Source: Paracoccus aestuariivivens (GTDB lineage: Bacteria > Pseudomonadota > Alphaproteobacteria > Rhodobacterales > Rhodobacteraceae). Taken from it: DNA of 64,000 nt. Both the position numbers and the translations under genes were made by a program. Positions 50,933-60,127 of this stretch are shown here, in pieces. The stretch spans positions 1-64,000 of the forward strand of contig NZ_WMIE01000017.1 of NCBI RefSeq assembly GCF_009711225.1, given 5' to 3'. The notes below the pieces were generated by a model. It worked only from the letters and a program-made list of their open reading frames with translations, was not told the origin of the DNA and searched no databases. The number at the start of each line of letters is the position of its first letter. The first letter of the stretch is position 1.

Positions 50933-51903
50933 TGCGTTTCGCGACTTTGCCGGACGGCACCCGCGACGGTAGGCTGCATCTGGTCAGCCGCGACAATGCC
51001 CGCTGCATCCCCGCCGAAGGGGTGCAGACCTTGCTGGCCCTGATCGAGGATTGGGAGACCCACGCCCCCGCGCTGCAGGCACAATATAACGTGCTGAACG
51101 CGGGGGGCGGGACGGCTTTCGATCCGACCACGGCCCTCGCGCCGCTGCCGCGCACTTGGCAATGGCTCGACGGCTCGGCCTATGACAGCCATGGCGAGCT
51201 GATGCAGAAGGTCTTCGGCCTTGATCCGAACCCCAAAGGTCGCCCGCTGATGTATCAGGGCATGTCGGACCGCTTCTACAGCGGCACGGATGACATTCCC
51301 CTGCCCAGCACCGATGACGGCATCGACTTCGAGGGCGAATTCGGCGTGATCTGTGATGCCGTGCCGATGGGCGCGGATGCCGCAATTGCCGCGTCCCATA
51401 TCCGTCTGCTCGTCCAGATCAACGACTGGTCCCTGCGCGCCATCGCGCCCATCGAGATGAAGACCGGCTTCGGCTGGGTGCAGGCCAAGCCCGCCTGCTC
51501 GGTCGCGCCCGTCGCGGTGACGCCGGACGAGCTTGGCCCGGCATGGCGCGATGCCAGCATCGACCTTCCGCTGGAGGTCAAGCTGAACGGCGAAACCTTC
51601 GGTCGGGCCGAGGGCCATGCCATGAGCTACGGTTTCGATGAACTTGTTGCCCATGCCGCCCGCACCCGCGATCTGGTGGCGGGCACGGTAATCGGCTCGG
51701 GGACGGTCTCGAACGAGAATTACCGCGAGATCGGTTCCTCCTGCATCGCCGAGCGCCGCGCAATCGAATTACTGGACGAAGGCGCGCCGCGCACGCCTTA
51801 CCTGAGCTTCGGGGACCGCGTGGCAATGGAATGCCGCAGCCGCGAGGGCGCGCCGATCTTTGGCCGCCTCGACCAGATCGTCGTCAAAGGAGGCCGCGCA
51901 TGA
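50932..51903 (+). CDS. Fumarylacetoacetate hydrolase-family protein
   Basis: This 323-residue enzyme of the FAH superfamily acts on beta-diketo or 2-oxo acids released after ring cleavage. The C-terminal FAH domain contains DFEGEFGVICDAVPMG (metal-binding Glu residues), LLVQINDWSLRAIAPIE (Asp) and TVIGSGTVSNENY. It resembles fumarylacetoacetase/2-keto-acid hydrolases rather than the shorter hydratases. ATG 50932 overlaps the upstream stop (TGATG), and the end overlaps the cyclase-family gene by 4 bp. It likely splits the open-chain product into central metabolites. Confidence 0.85.
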   Translation: MRFATLPDGTRDGRLHLVSRDNARCIPAEGVQTLLALIEDWETHAPALQAQYNVLNAGGGTAFDPTTALAPLPRTWQWLDGSAYDSHGELMQKVFGLDPNPKGRPLMYQGMSDRFYSGTDDIPLPSTDDGIDFEGEFGVICDAVPMGADAAIAASHIRLLVQINDWSLRAIAPIEMKTGFGWVQAKPACSVAPVAVTPDELGPAWRDASIDLPLEVKLNGETFGRAEGHAMSYGFDELVAHAARTRDLVAGTVIGSGTVSNENYREIGSSCIAERRAIELLDEGAPRTPYLSFGDRVAMECRSREGAPIFGRLDQIVVKGGRA

Positions 51904-52670
51904 GCCGCCGTATCATCGACCTTTCCGTGACCCTGACCGACGAGGTTCCCGCCGATCCGCCGGGCATGGGCCCGCAGATCACCTATATGGCGCATGACGC
52001 GGGCGCCTTGGAATACGAGAAGATGTTTGGCGTCCCGGTCGAACACCAGCTGGACGGCGCGGGAGCGGCGGTCGAGCGCCTGACGCTGACCACCCATAAC
52101 GGCACGCATCTTGACGCGCCCTGGCATTACCACCCGACGATGAACAAAGGCGAGCGGGCGATCACCATCGACGAGGTGCCGCTGGAATGGTGCATCGGCC
52201 CGGGGGTCAAACTGGACTTCCGCCATCTGCCCGATGGCCATGTCGTCAGTGCCGCGGAGATCGAGGCCGAATTCGCCCGCATCAACCACGACCTTCGCCC
52301 CGGCGAGATCGTGCTGGTCAATACCCGCGCCGGCGCGCTTTACGGCCAGCCCGGCTATGTCGCGGCGGGTTGCGGAATCGGCCGCGAGGCGACTCTGTGG
52401 CTGGCCGAGCGTGGCATGAGGATCTGCGGCACCGACGCCTGGAGCTGGGACGCCCCCCTCAAGGCCGTGGCCGAGAAGGCTCGCGCCACCGGGCAATGGG
52501 ACCTCTTCTGGGAGGGGCACAAGGCCGGCGCTGAAACCATCTATTGCCACATGGAAAAGCTCGCCAATCTCGACCAGCTTCCGGCGACCGGCTTCGAGGT
52601 GATCTGCCTGCCGATCAAGGTCGCCCGCGGCTCGGCCGGCTGGTGCCGACCGGTCGCGATCATCGAATAG
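51900..52670 (+). CDS. Cyclase-family (kynurenine formamidase-like) hydrolase
   Basis: This 256-residue metal-dependent hydrolase of the 'cyclase' superfamily is related to bacterial kynurenine formamidase and isatin hydrolase. The metal motif HNGTHLDAPWHYH (HxGTHxDxPxH) is intact, with IDLSVTLTDEVPADPPGM at the start. A late CGIGREATLWLAERGMRICG also marks the family. It overlaps the FAH gene (ATGA). Isatin or formamide-type opening would suit an N-containing substrate, but family members also handle other lactams and lactones. Confidence 0.83.
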   Translation: MSRRIIDLSVTLTDEVPADPPGMGPQITYMAHDAGALEYEKMFGVPVEHQLDGAGAAVERLTLTTHNGTHLDAPWHYHPTMNKGERAITIDEVPLEWCIGPGVKLDFRHLPDGHVVSAAEIEAEFARINHDLRPGEIVLVNTRAGALYGQPGYVAAGCGIGREATLWLAERGMRICGTDAWSWDAPLKAVAEKARATGQWDLFWEGHKAGAETIYCHMEKLANLDQLPATGFEVICLPIKVARGSAGWCRPVAIIE

Positions 52671-52790
52671 TGCGACAGGCACGGCGCCCTTTGGCGCCAC
52701 TCCAGTATCTCTGGCGGCGGCAAGGATGTGCCGCAGCAAGAAGGCCGTCCGCGCCAGGGCGGCCAAGATAATTGAAAAGGAATCGTGCAA

Positions 52791-53921
<1,131 letters not shown>

Positions 53922-53935
53922 CCTAAACATCTGAG

Positions 53936-53959
53936 CTCTCGGCGCATTGGCGCCGAGAG
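53936..53959 (+). terminator. Strong hairpin after the formaldehyde dehydrogenase gene
   Basis: A perfect 10-bp stem CTCTCGGCGC/GCGCCGAGAG with a 4-base loop lies 15 bp after the stop codon. There is no U-tract, so it may act with Rho or as an mRNA 3' stabiliser. Confidence 0.5.
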
Positions 53960-53979
53960 TGCCGATTTGCAAGAAATCA

Positions 53980-54033
53980 AGTTGACATCACAACTCACAT
54001 TGCAGCATTCTGCGACGAGTTGACGCATCAACT
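53980..54033. promoter_or_regulatory. Two AGTTG-type inverted repeats before the ABC-importer operon
   Basis: AGTTG-N6-CAACT (53980-53995) and AGTTGA-CGCA-TCAACT (54018-54033) are two similar inverted repeats 38 bp apart. The first overlaps a possible -35 element TTGACA at 53982-53987. They lie 50-100 bp upstream of the substrate-binding protein gene. The MarR regulator at the end of the same gene group could bind here. Confidence 0.45.
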
Positions 54034-54079
54034 GATAGGCGATCCGGGGAGGGATTCGCCGCGTCCAGGGAGGACAATC

Positions 54080-55246
54080 ATGACACGCATTTCCTGCGCA
54101 GCCATAGCGGCTGCGTTGACGGCCCTTTGCGGCCAGATGGCCGGGGCGGACACGATCAAGGTCGGGGTGATCGCACCCTTCTCGGGACCTTTCGCTACCT
54201 ATGGAACCCAGTATCGCAACGCGATCGAGGTCTATGTCGCCCAGCATGGTAACAAGGCGGGCGAGCACGAGATCGAATTCGTCTACAAGGATTCCGGCGG
54301 GCCGAACCCGGATCAGGTGCGCAGCATCGCGCAGGAGCTGCTGATCCGCGACCGGGTCGACTATCTCGCCGGTTTCACCTTCACGCCGAACGCTCTGGCC
54401 GTCGCGCCATTGATCGACCAGTCCGAGACGCCGACGGTGATCTTCAACGCGGCGACCTCCTCGATCAACAAGGAGAGCAAGTTCTTCCTGCGCACCAGCT
54501 ATACGATGTGGCAGGTCTCGGAACCGCTGGCGCAATGGGCCTTTGATCAGGGGATCAAGACTGTCGCGACCACCGTCAGCGATTACGGCCCCGGCATCGA
54601 TGCCGAGACCGCTTTCCGCGCCGCCTTCGAGGAGCGTGGCGGAAAGGTCGTCGATGCCATCCGCATGCCGCTCTCGACCACGGATTTCACGCCCTTCCTG
54701 CAGCGGGTGCGCGACGAGAAGCCGGATGCGGTCTTTACCTTCCTGCCCGGCGGGCCGCCGACCTTCACCTATACCAAGACCTATAACGAGAATGGTCTGG
54801 CTCAGGAGGGCATCCGCTTCCTCGGCACCGCAGAAACCGAAGAGGTCAACCTCCAAGGTCTTGGCGAAGCCGCTGTCGGCCTGACCACCGCCTATCATTA
54901 CTCGGGCGCGCACGATTCCGAAACAAACCGCGCCTTCACTGCAAAGCTCGCCGAGATGTTTCCGGGCGCGGTGGCGAACTGGTCTTCGGTCGGAGCCTAT
55001 GACGGGGTCGATCTGATCTATCACATGGTCGAGACCTCCGGCAGCGACGGCCCCGCCGCCATCGAGGCCGCTTTGGGTCGCGAATGGGAAAGCCCGCGCG
55101 GCCCGCTGAAGCTGGACCCGGAGACCCGGACCGTGGCCCAGAACGTCTATATCCGCGAGGTCGAACGCGACCCGGCCTCGGGCCAGTTAGTCAACCGCGA
55201 AAAGGGCGTCATCGCCAATGTCGGCGACCTTGGCTGGACCCGCTAG
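54080..55246 (+). CDS. LivK-like ABC substrate-binding protein
   Basis: This 388-residue periplasmic receptor of the branched-chain amino acid/aromatic acid type (Peripla_BP_6) has a signal peptide (MTRISCAAIAAALTALCGQM, cut near AGA-DT). It continues TIKVGVIAPFSGPFATYGTQ and AIEVYVAQHGNKAG. Relatives in Rhodopseudomonas and others bind benzoate derivatives or phenylpropanoids, fitting the P450 context. ATG 54080 has GGGAGGA about six bases upstream; a TTG at 54020 lies inside the operator. It heads the importer operon of five genes. Confidence 0.88.
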   Translation: MTRISCAAIAAALTALCGQMAGADTIKVGVIAPFSGPFATYGTQYRNAIEVYVAQHGNKAGEHEIEFVYKDSGGPNPDQVRSIAQELLIRDRVDYLAGFTFTPNALAVAPLIDQSETPTVIFNAATSSINKESKFFLRTSYTMWQVSEPLAQWAFDQGIKTVATTVSDYGPGIDAETAFRAAFEERGGKVVDAIRMPLSTTDFTPFLQRVRDEKPDAVFTFLPGGPPTFTYTKTYNENGLAQEGIRFLGTAETEEVNLQGLGEAAVGLTTAYHYSGAHDSETNRAFTAKLAEMFPGAVANWSSVGAYDGVDLIYHMVETSGSDGPAAIEAALGREWESPRGPLKLDPETRTVAQNVYIREVERDPASGQLVNREKGVIANVGDLGWTR

Positions 55247-55282
55247 AGGATAGCGCGGGGGCACGCCCAGGCGGCTCCCGCC

Positions 55283-56167
55283 ATGAGCACAGGTGACGGA
55301 ATGGGACTTTTTCTCAACATCCTCGTGGATGGTGCCGCCTACGGCATGATCCTTTTCATGATCGCGGTCGGCCTTTCAGTCACTATGGGGCTGATGCGGG
55401 TCGTCAACCTCGCCCATGGCGGCTTCGCGCTGATCGGCGGGACGCTTGCCCATTGGGCGGGTCAGGATCTTGGCCTGGCCTTCCCGCTGGCCCTCGCTGT
55501 CGCGATGCTTGGCACGCTGGCGATCGCACTGCCGTTGGAGCGTTTGGTCTATCGCCGGATCTACGGCTTCGGCGAGCTGCAGCAGGTGCTGGCGACGATT
55601 GGGCTGACCTTCCTGATCATCGCCGCGGTGAACCTGTGGCAGGGGTCGGCGCTGCTGCCAGTGCCGCTGCCGGAAAGCTTCGCCCGTCCCGTCGATCTTG
55701 GCTTCCGCACCCTGCCGCTGCACCGGCTGGTGGTGATCGGCAGCGGGCTTGCGGTGATCGCGGGGCTCTGGCTGCTGCTGGACCGCTCGCGCTTCGGCAT
55801 CCGTCTGCGCGCTGCCGTCGACAATCGTGGCACGGCCTCGGCGCTGGGGATCGACACCGATCGGATCTACATGGTGGCCTTCGGACTTGGCGCACTGCTT
55901 GCCGCGTTGGGAGGGATCCTTGGCGCCGAGCTGCTGCCGATCGATGCCTATTATCCCCTGCGCTACATGGTCCTGTTCCTGATCGTGGTTGCCGTGGGCG
56001 GGCTGGGCTCGATCGCCGGCTCCTTCGCCGCCGCCTTGGGGCTGGGCATGATCGAAACTGCCGCGCGCTATCTCGCGCCGGATCTCGCCACCATCGCCTT
56101 CTTCGCCATCGTCATTCTGGTCCTGGCCCTGCGTCCGCAAGGCCTGATGGGAAAGGTTTCCGCATGA
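55283..56167 (+). CDS. LivH-like ABC permease
   Basis: This 294-residue inner membrane channel subunit has eight or so helices and family segments GLSVTMGLMRVVNLAHGGFA (the N-A-H-G-x(F) motif), IYGFGELQQVLATIGLTFL and a late VGGLGSIAGSFAAALGLGMIE. ATG 55283 gives a six-residue extension relative to ATG 55301; neither has a strong ribosome site. It overlaps LivM by 4 bp. Confidence 0.9.
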   Translation: MSTGDGMGLFLNILVDGAAYGMILFMIAVGLSVTMGLMRVVNLAHGGFALIGGTLAHWAGQDLGLAFPLALAVAMLGTLAIALPLERLVYRRIYGFGELQQVLATIGLTFLIIAAVNLWQGSALLPVPLPESFARPVDLGFRTLPLHRLVVIGSGLAVIAGLWLLLDRSRFGIRLRAAVDNRGTASALGIDTDRIYMVAFGLGALLAALGGILGAELLPIDAYYPLRYMVLFLIVVAVGGLGSIAGSFAAALGLGMIETAARYLAPDLATIAFFAIVILVLALRPQGLMGKVSA

Positions 56168-57117
56168 AATCCTGGCTCACGCCTTTTCTGGTGCTCGCCC
56201 TTGCCGGGGCCGCCTTCCTGCTCTTCCCGTATAACCTCGCCTTCCTGACCCGCATCCTGATCATGATCCTCCTGGTCCTGTCGCTGGATCTGGTGCTGGG
56301 CTTTGCTGGTATCGCGACGCTCGGTCAGGCAGCCATGTACGGGACAGGCGCCTATGCGGCAGGGCTTTTCGCGGTCCATGCCTCGGGTAATCCCCTAGCC
56401 GGGCTGCTGGTCGGGGCGTTCGCCGGGGCGGCGCTGGCGTTGGTCTCGGGGTTGCTGCTGATGCGGACCCGCGGCTTGACGCTAATCATGCTGACCATTG
56501 CCGTCGCTTCGCTCTGTCTCGAGGCCGCGAACCAGTTGCGTGGCTTGACCGGCGGCGCGGACGGGCTGCGCGGCATTCGCATGCAGCCGGTCCTGGGTCT
56601 GTTCCCCTTCGATTTCGCGGGACAGACCGGCTACTGGTACGCGCTGAGTGTGACGGTATTGGTCTTTGCGGGTCTGGCGGTTCTGACCCGATCGGCCTTC
56701 GGGCTGAGCCTTCGGGGCATTCATGAAAGCCCGGCGCGAATGGCGGCGATCGGCGTCTCGGTCTATTGGCGTCAAGTCGCGGCCTATACGATCGGGGGCG
56801 GCATCGCAGGTATTGCCGGAGCACTTGCGGCCCAGATCACCCAGCTTGTCAGCCTGGAAAGCTACTCCTTCACCATCTCGGCCGAGGCGCTGATTATGCT
56901 GATCCTCGGTGGGGCAGGGCGGCTCTACGGTGCCGTCATCGGCACGGTGATCTTCATGGTGGTTCATCACGTCGCAGCCGCGAACGATCCCTTCAACTGG
57001 CTTTTCGTGATCGGCGCGCTGGTCCTGTTTGTCGTCTTCCTCGTGCCGAACGGGCTGGTCTCGCTCCCTCTGGCCGTGACCCGCCTGTGGAAGGGGGCTC
57101 GCCATGCAAGGGCTTGA
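56164..57117 (+). CDS. LivM-like ABC permease
   Basis: This 317-residue partner channel subunit shows LVLSLDLVLGFAGIATLGQAA (the typical G-x-x-S/T-L-G-Q/H-A), LLMRTRGLTLIMLTIAVA, GLRGIRMQPV and LGGAGRLYGAVIGTVIF. ATG 56164 overlaps LivH by 4 bp; the C-terminus overlaps LivG by 14 bp, so translation is coupled throughout. Confidence 0.9.
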   Translation: MKSWLTPFLVLALAGAAFLLFPYNLAFLTRILIMILLVLSLDLVLGFAGIATLGQAAMYGTGAYAAGLFAVHASGNPLAGLLVGAFAGAALALVSGLLLMRTRGLTLIMLTIAVASLCLEAANQLRGLTGGADGLRGIRMQPVLGLFPFDFAGQTGYWYALSVTVLVFAGLAVLTRSAFGLSLRGIHESPARMAAIGVSVYWRQVAAYTIGGGIAGIAGALAAQITQLVSLESYSFTISAEALIMLILGGAGRLYGAVIGTVIFMVVHHVAAANDPFNWLFVIGALVLFVVFLVPNGLVSLPLAVTRLWKGARHARA

Positions 57118-57850
57118 AGTTCGCGGCCTCTCGAAGCGTTTCGGCGGTCTGACCGTGTCCGAAAATATCGATTTCGACCTGCCGCCCGGGGCGAGAAAGG
57201 CCCTGATCGGACCGAATGGTGCCGGAAAAAGCACCTTCGCCAATCTTGTGACCGGAATCCTGCGGCCAAGCTCGGGCGAGATCCGCTTTGACGGGTCAGA
57301 TATCGGCGGGTTGGACGAGCCGCGTCGGGTCAAGCTGGGCATCGCCAAGACCTTCCAGATCACCACGCTGTTTCGCAAGCTCACCGTGCGCGAGAACCTG
57401 CGCCTGCCGATCCTCGAGCGTGAGAAACGCGGCTACAGTATGTTCGCGCGCGCCGGTTCTTCGCCAGAGACCGAGGCAGAGGTGGCGGATTTGCTCGAAC
57501 AATTTGAACTGACCGCCTTTGCCGATCGTCCGGTGGGCCTGCTGGCTTACGGCCAGCAGCGTCTCGTCGAGATGGCGATGACGCTGGCGCTGCGCCCGCG
57601 GGTCCTGATCCTCGACGAGCCCGCCGCTGGCGTGCCGTCGAGCGAGACGCATCTGATCGTCAATGCTATCGAGCGCCTGCCAAAGGACCTCGCGGTGCTG
57701 ATCATCGAACATGACATGGATCTCGTGTTCCGCGTCGCCCGCTCGATCGTCGTGCTGGTCGCTGGCCGCATCCTGACCGAGGGGACGCCCGCGCAGATCT
57801 CGGCCGATCCCAAGGTACGCGAGCTTTATCTGGGGAAAAGCCATGGCTGA
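57104..57850 (+). CDS. LivG-like ABC ATPase
   Basis: This 248-residue ATPase has Walker A IGPNGAGKSTFAN, a signature region LLAYGQQRLVEMAMTLALRP (the LSGG is varied to LLAYGQQ, as in LivG proteins), Walker B LILDEPAAGVPSSE and switch His IIEHDMDLVF. It overlaps both neighbouring genes and completes an importer with the LivH/M and LivF subunits. Confidence 0.92.
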   Translation: MQGLEVRGLSKRFGGLTVSENIDFDLPPGARKALIGPNGAGKSTFANLVTGILRPSSGEIRFDGSDIGGLDEPRRVKLGIAKTFQITTLFRKLTVRENLRLPILEREKRGYSMFARAGSSPETEAEVADLLEQFELTAFADRPVGLLAYGQQRLVEMAMTLALRPRVLILDEPAAGVPSSETHLIVNAIERLPKDLAVLIIEHDMDLVFRVARSIVVLVAGRILTEGTPAQISADPKVRELYLGKSHG

Positions 57851-58553
57851 GACCATCCTGCAACTCGAAGGCGTCACGGCGGGTTATGGCCCGACCCATG
57901 TCCTGCGTGGCATCGACTTGACCCTGGCCCGTGGCGAACGCCTCGCCGTGATCGGCCGCAACGGGGCGGGCAAGACCACGCTACTGGCGACCATTGCTGG
58001 GCTGACAAGGCTGCATGGCGGGACCATCCGCCTTGGCAACCGCCAGATCGAGCGCCTTGCCCCCTATCGCCGCGCCTGGCTGGGCCTTGGGATCGTGCCG
58101 CAGACCCGCGACATCTTCCCCTCGCTCACCGTCGAGGAGAACCTCATCTGCGCCATGCGGGGCGACGCCTCGTTGGACGAGGCCTATGCCCTGTTCCCCC
58201 GCCTGAAGGAGCGCCGCCGCAATGGCGGAACGCAGCTTTCTGGGGGCGAGCAGCAGATGCTGTCCATTGCCAGAACCCTGATGACTGGTCCCGAGATCTT
58301 GTTGCTCGACGAACCTCTAGAGGGCCTCGCCCCGGTGATCTGCGAGCAGCTGATGGCGGCCTTCGAGCAACTTGCCTCGGATGGCCGGCGCTCCGTCGTC
58401 CTGGTCGAGCAGCATGCCGATGCCGCGCTGGATTTCGCCAATCGCGCCATCCTGATGAGCAACGGCGCTGTCGCCTGGAATGGCGAGGCCGCCGAATTGA
58501 AACGCCGCAGCGATCTTCTGCACCGCCATGTCGGTGTCGCGATCGCGGAATAG
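57843..58553 (+). CDS. LivF-like ABC ATPase
   Basis: This 236-residue ATPase has Walker A IGRNGAGKTTLLA, signature LSGGEQQMLSIARTLMTGP, Walker B ILLLDEPLEGLAPVIC and switch His VLVEQHADAALDF. It overlaps LivG by 8 bp and is followed by the P450 gene after 15 bp, which ties uptake to the P450 step in one operon. Confidence 0.92.
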   Translation: MAETILQLEGVTAGYGPTHVLRGIDLTLARGERLAVIGRNGAGKTTLLATIAGLTRLHGGTIRLGNRQIERLAPYRRAWLGLGIVPQTRDIFPSLTVEENLICAMRGDASLDEAYALFPRLKERRRNGGTQLSGGEQQMLSIARTLMTGPEILLLDEPLEGLAPVICEQLMAAFEQLASDGRRSVVLVEQHADAALDFANRAILMSNGAVAWNGEAAELKRRSDLLHRHVGVAIAE

Positions 58554-58568
58554 ACAAGGAAAAGACAG

Positions 58569-59792
58569 ATGACATTGATCGAAGGGCACCGGTCGATCAC
58601 GCCGGCCGACGGGATCCCGGTCTTTGACGTGGACCCCTATGATCCGGCAATCCTGCGCGATCCGATGGAATATTATGCCGAGTTGCGCGCCCTCGGACCC
58701 GTCGTCTTCATCCCGCGCTACAGCGTGCTGGCCGTCGGGCGCTACGAGGAGACGAAGACCGTCTTCTCGGATCACGAGAATTTCGTCTCGTCGCGCGGCG
58801 TCGGCCTGAACGATTTCAAGCTGGAAAAACCTTGGCGCGCGCCCTCGATCATCCTCGAGGTCGATCCGCCGGACCATGCCCGCACCCGCAAGATCATGGC
58901 CCGCGCGCTTTCGCCGAAGGTGGTGAAGACGATGGCGGAGTCCTTCCGCACAGTCGCAGAGGAGTTGGTGGATCGGGTTCTTGCCAGAGGGACGATCGAG
59001 GCGGTGACAGAACTGGCCGAGGCTTTCCCGACGCGGGTCTTTCCCAAGGCCGTCGGCATGAAGGACAGCCATGCCCGCCACCTCGTCGATTACGGCGCTA
59101 TGGTCTTCAACGCGGTCGGCCCTGACAATGCCCTGCGCCGCGAGGCCATGGCCCGCGCCGGAGAGATCGTGCCATGGATCAACGCAGCTTGCACCCGTGA
59201 CCGGTTGACCGATGACGGGCTGGGGGCGCTGGTCTATGCCGCCGCCGATACGGGCGAGATCACCGAGGACGAGGCGGCCATGCTGGTGCGCTCGTTCCTC
59301 TCGGCCGGGGTCGATACGACCGTGACCGGGATCGGCAGCGCGCTCTGGTGTTTGTCGCAGAATCCCGAAGCCTGGGAGGCACTGAAGGCCGATCCAAGCC
59401 TTGCGCGGCCCTGTTTCGAGGAGGTGCTGCGCATGACGTCCCCGGTGCACACCTTCTGCCGCACCGCAAACCGCGCGACCGAGATCGCGGGCTATCCGGT
59501 CAGCGAGGGCACCAAGGTGCTCTGCGTCCTTGGCGCGGCGAATTTCGATCCCGAGAAATGGCCAGATCCCGATCGCTTCGACATCAACCGCCGCCCGGTC
59601 GGGCATCTGGCCTTCGGTGTCGGCATCCATGGCTGTGTCGGGCAGAACATCGCACGCGGCGAGTTGGAGGCGATCCTTGGCGTCATGGCCGAGCGCGTCG
59701 CCCGCATCGAACCGGCTGGGGAGCCCACATGGCGTCCGAACAACGGCATCCGTGCGCTGGACCGGCTGCCCCTGAAACTGATCCCGAATTGA
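58569..59792 (+). CDS. Cytochrome P450, CYP199A-like
   Basis: This 407-residue soluble class I P450 has the haem-binding loop FGVGIHGCVGQN with proximal Cys at about residue 356. The I-helix reads FLSAGVDTTVTGI (acid and Thr for O2 activation), and the ExxR region lies near PCFEEVLRMTSPV. Segments SSRGVGLNDFKLEKPWRAPS and DTGEITEDEAAMLVRSFLSA closely resemble those I recall from CYP199A enzymes, which O-demethylate para-methoxybenzoates and oxidise related para-substituted aromatic acids. Formaldehyde from such a step is handled by the dehydrogenase at 52791. Expected electron partners follow directly. CYP199A membership is a strong impression from remembered sequence, not a search. Confidence 0.88.
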   Translation: MTLIEGHRSITPADGIPVFDVDPYDPAILRDPMEYYAELRALGPVVFIPRYSVLAVGRYEETKTVFSDHENFVSSRGVGLNDFKLEKPWRAPSIILEVDPPDHARTRKIMARALSPKVVKTMAESFRTVAEELVDRVLARGTIEAVTELAEAFPTRVFPKAVGMKDSHARHLVDYGAMVFNAVGPDNALRREAMARAGEIVPWINAACTRDRLTDDGLGALVYAAADTGEITEDEAAMLVRSFLSAGVDTTVTGIGSALWCLSQNPEAWEALKADPSLARPCFEEVLRMTSPVHTFCRTANRATEIAGYPVSEGTKVLCVLGAANFDPEKWPDPDRFDINRRPVGHLAFGVGIHGCVGQNIARGELEAILGVMAERVARIEPAGEPTWRPNNGIRALDRLPLKLIPN

Positions 59793-59803
59793 CGAGGTGC
59801 AAC

Positions 59804-60127
59804 ATGGTCAAGGTAACTTTCATCCATTCCGACGGGCGCGAAGAAACCGTCGATGGCCGGGTCGGGGACAGCGTCATGGCGACGGCGTTGGCAAATGATG
59901 TCGAGGGCATCGTGGGCGAGTGCGGGGGCTCGATGATGTGCGCCACCTGCCATTGCTATGTGGATGACGGATGGAGCGAGCGCTCGGGCGACCGCATGGA
60001 TGGCGAGGAGGACATGTTGGATTGTGCAGCGTCCGAGTTGCGCCCGACCTCGCGGCTGTCATGCCAAATCAAGCTTTCCGAGGGATTGAGCGGTTTGGTC
60101 GTGTATCTGCCCGAGGCCCAGCTGTGA
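59804..60127 (+). CDS. [2Fe-2S] ferredoxin for the P450
   Basis: This 107-residue adrenodoxin/putidaredoxin-type ferredoxin has cluster ligands C40, C46, C49 and C87 (CGGSMMCATC, then RLSCQI). VKVTFIHSDGREETVDGRVG starts the fold, and a DGEEDMLDCA acidic patch is used for reductase and P450 docking. It carries electrons from the reductase encoded next door to the P450 upstream. It starts 12 bp after the P450 and overlaps the reductase start by 4 bp. Confidence 0.93.
   Translation: MVKVTFIHSDGREETVDGRVGDSVMATALANDVEGIVGECGGSMMCATCHCYVDDGWSERSGDRMDGEEDMLDCAASELRPTSRLSCQIKLSEGLSGLVVYLPEAQL

Noticed and set aside
55453..57117. A longer LivM start inside LivH
   Set aside because: Sequence before 56164 is an out-of-frame reading of LivH. 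ATG 56164 overlaps the LivH stop in the usual ATGA manner.
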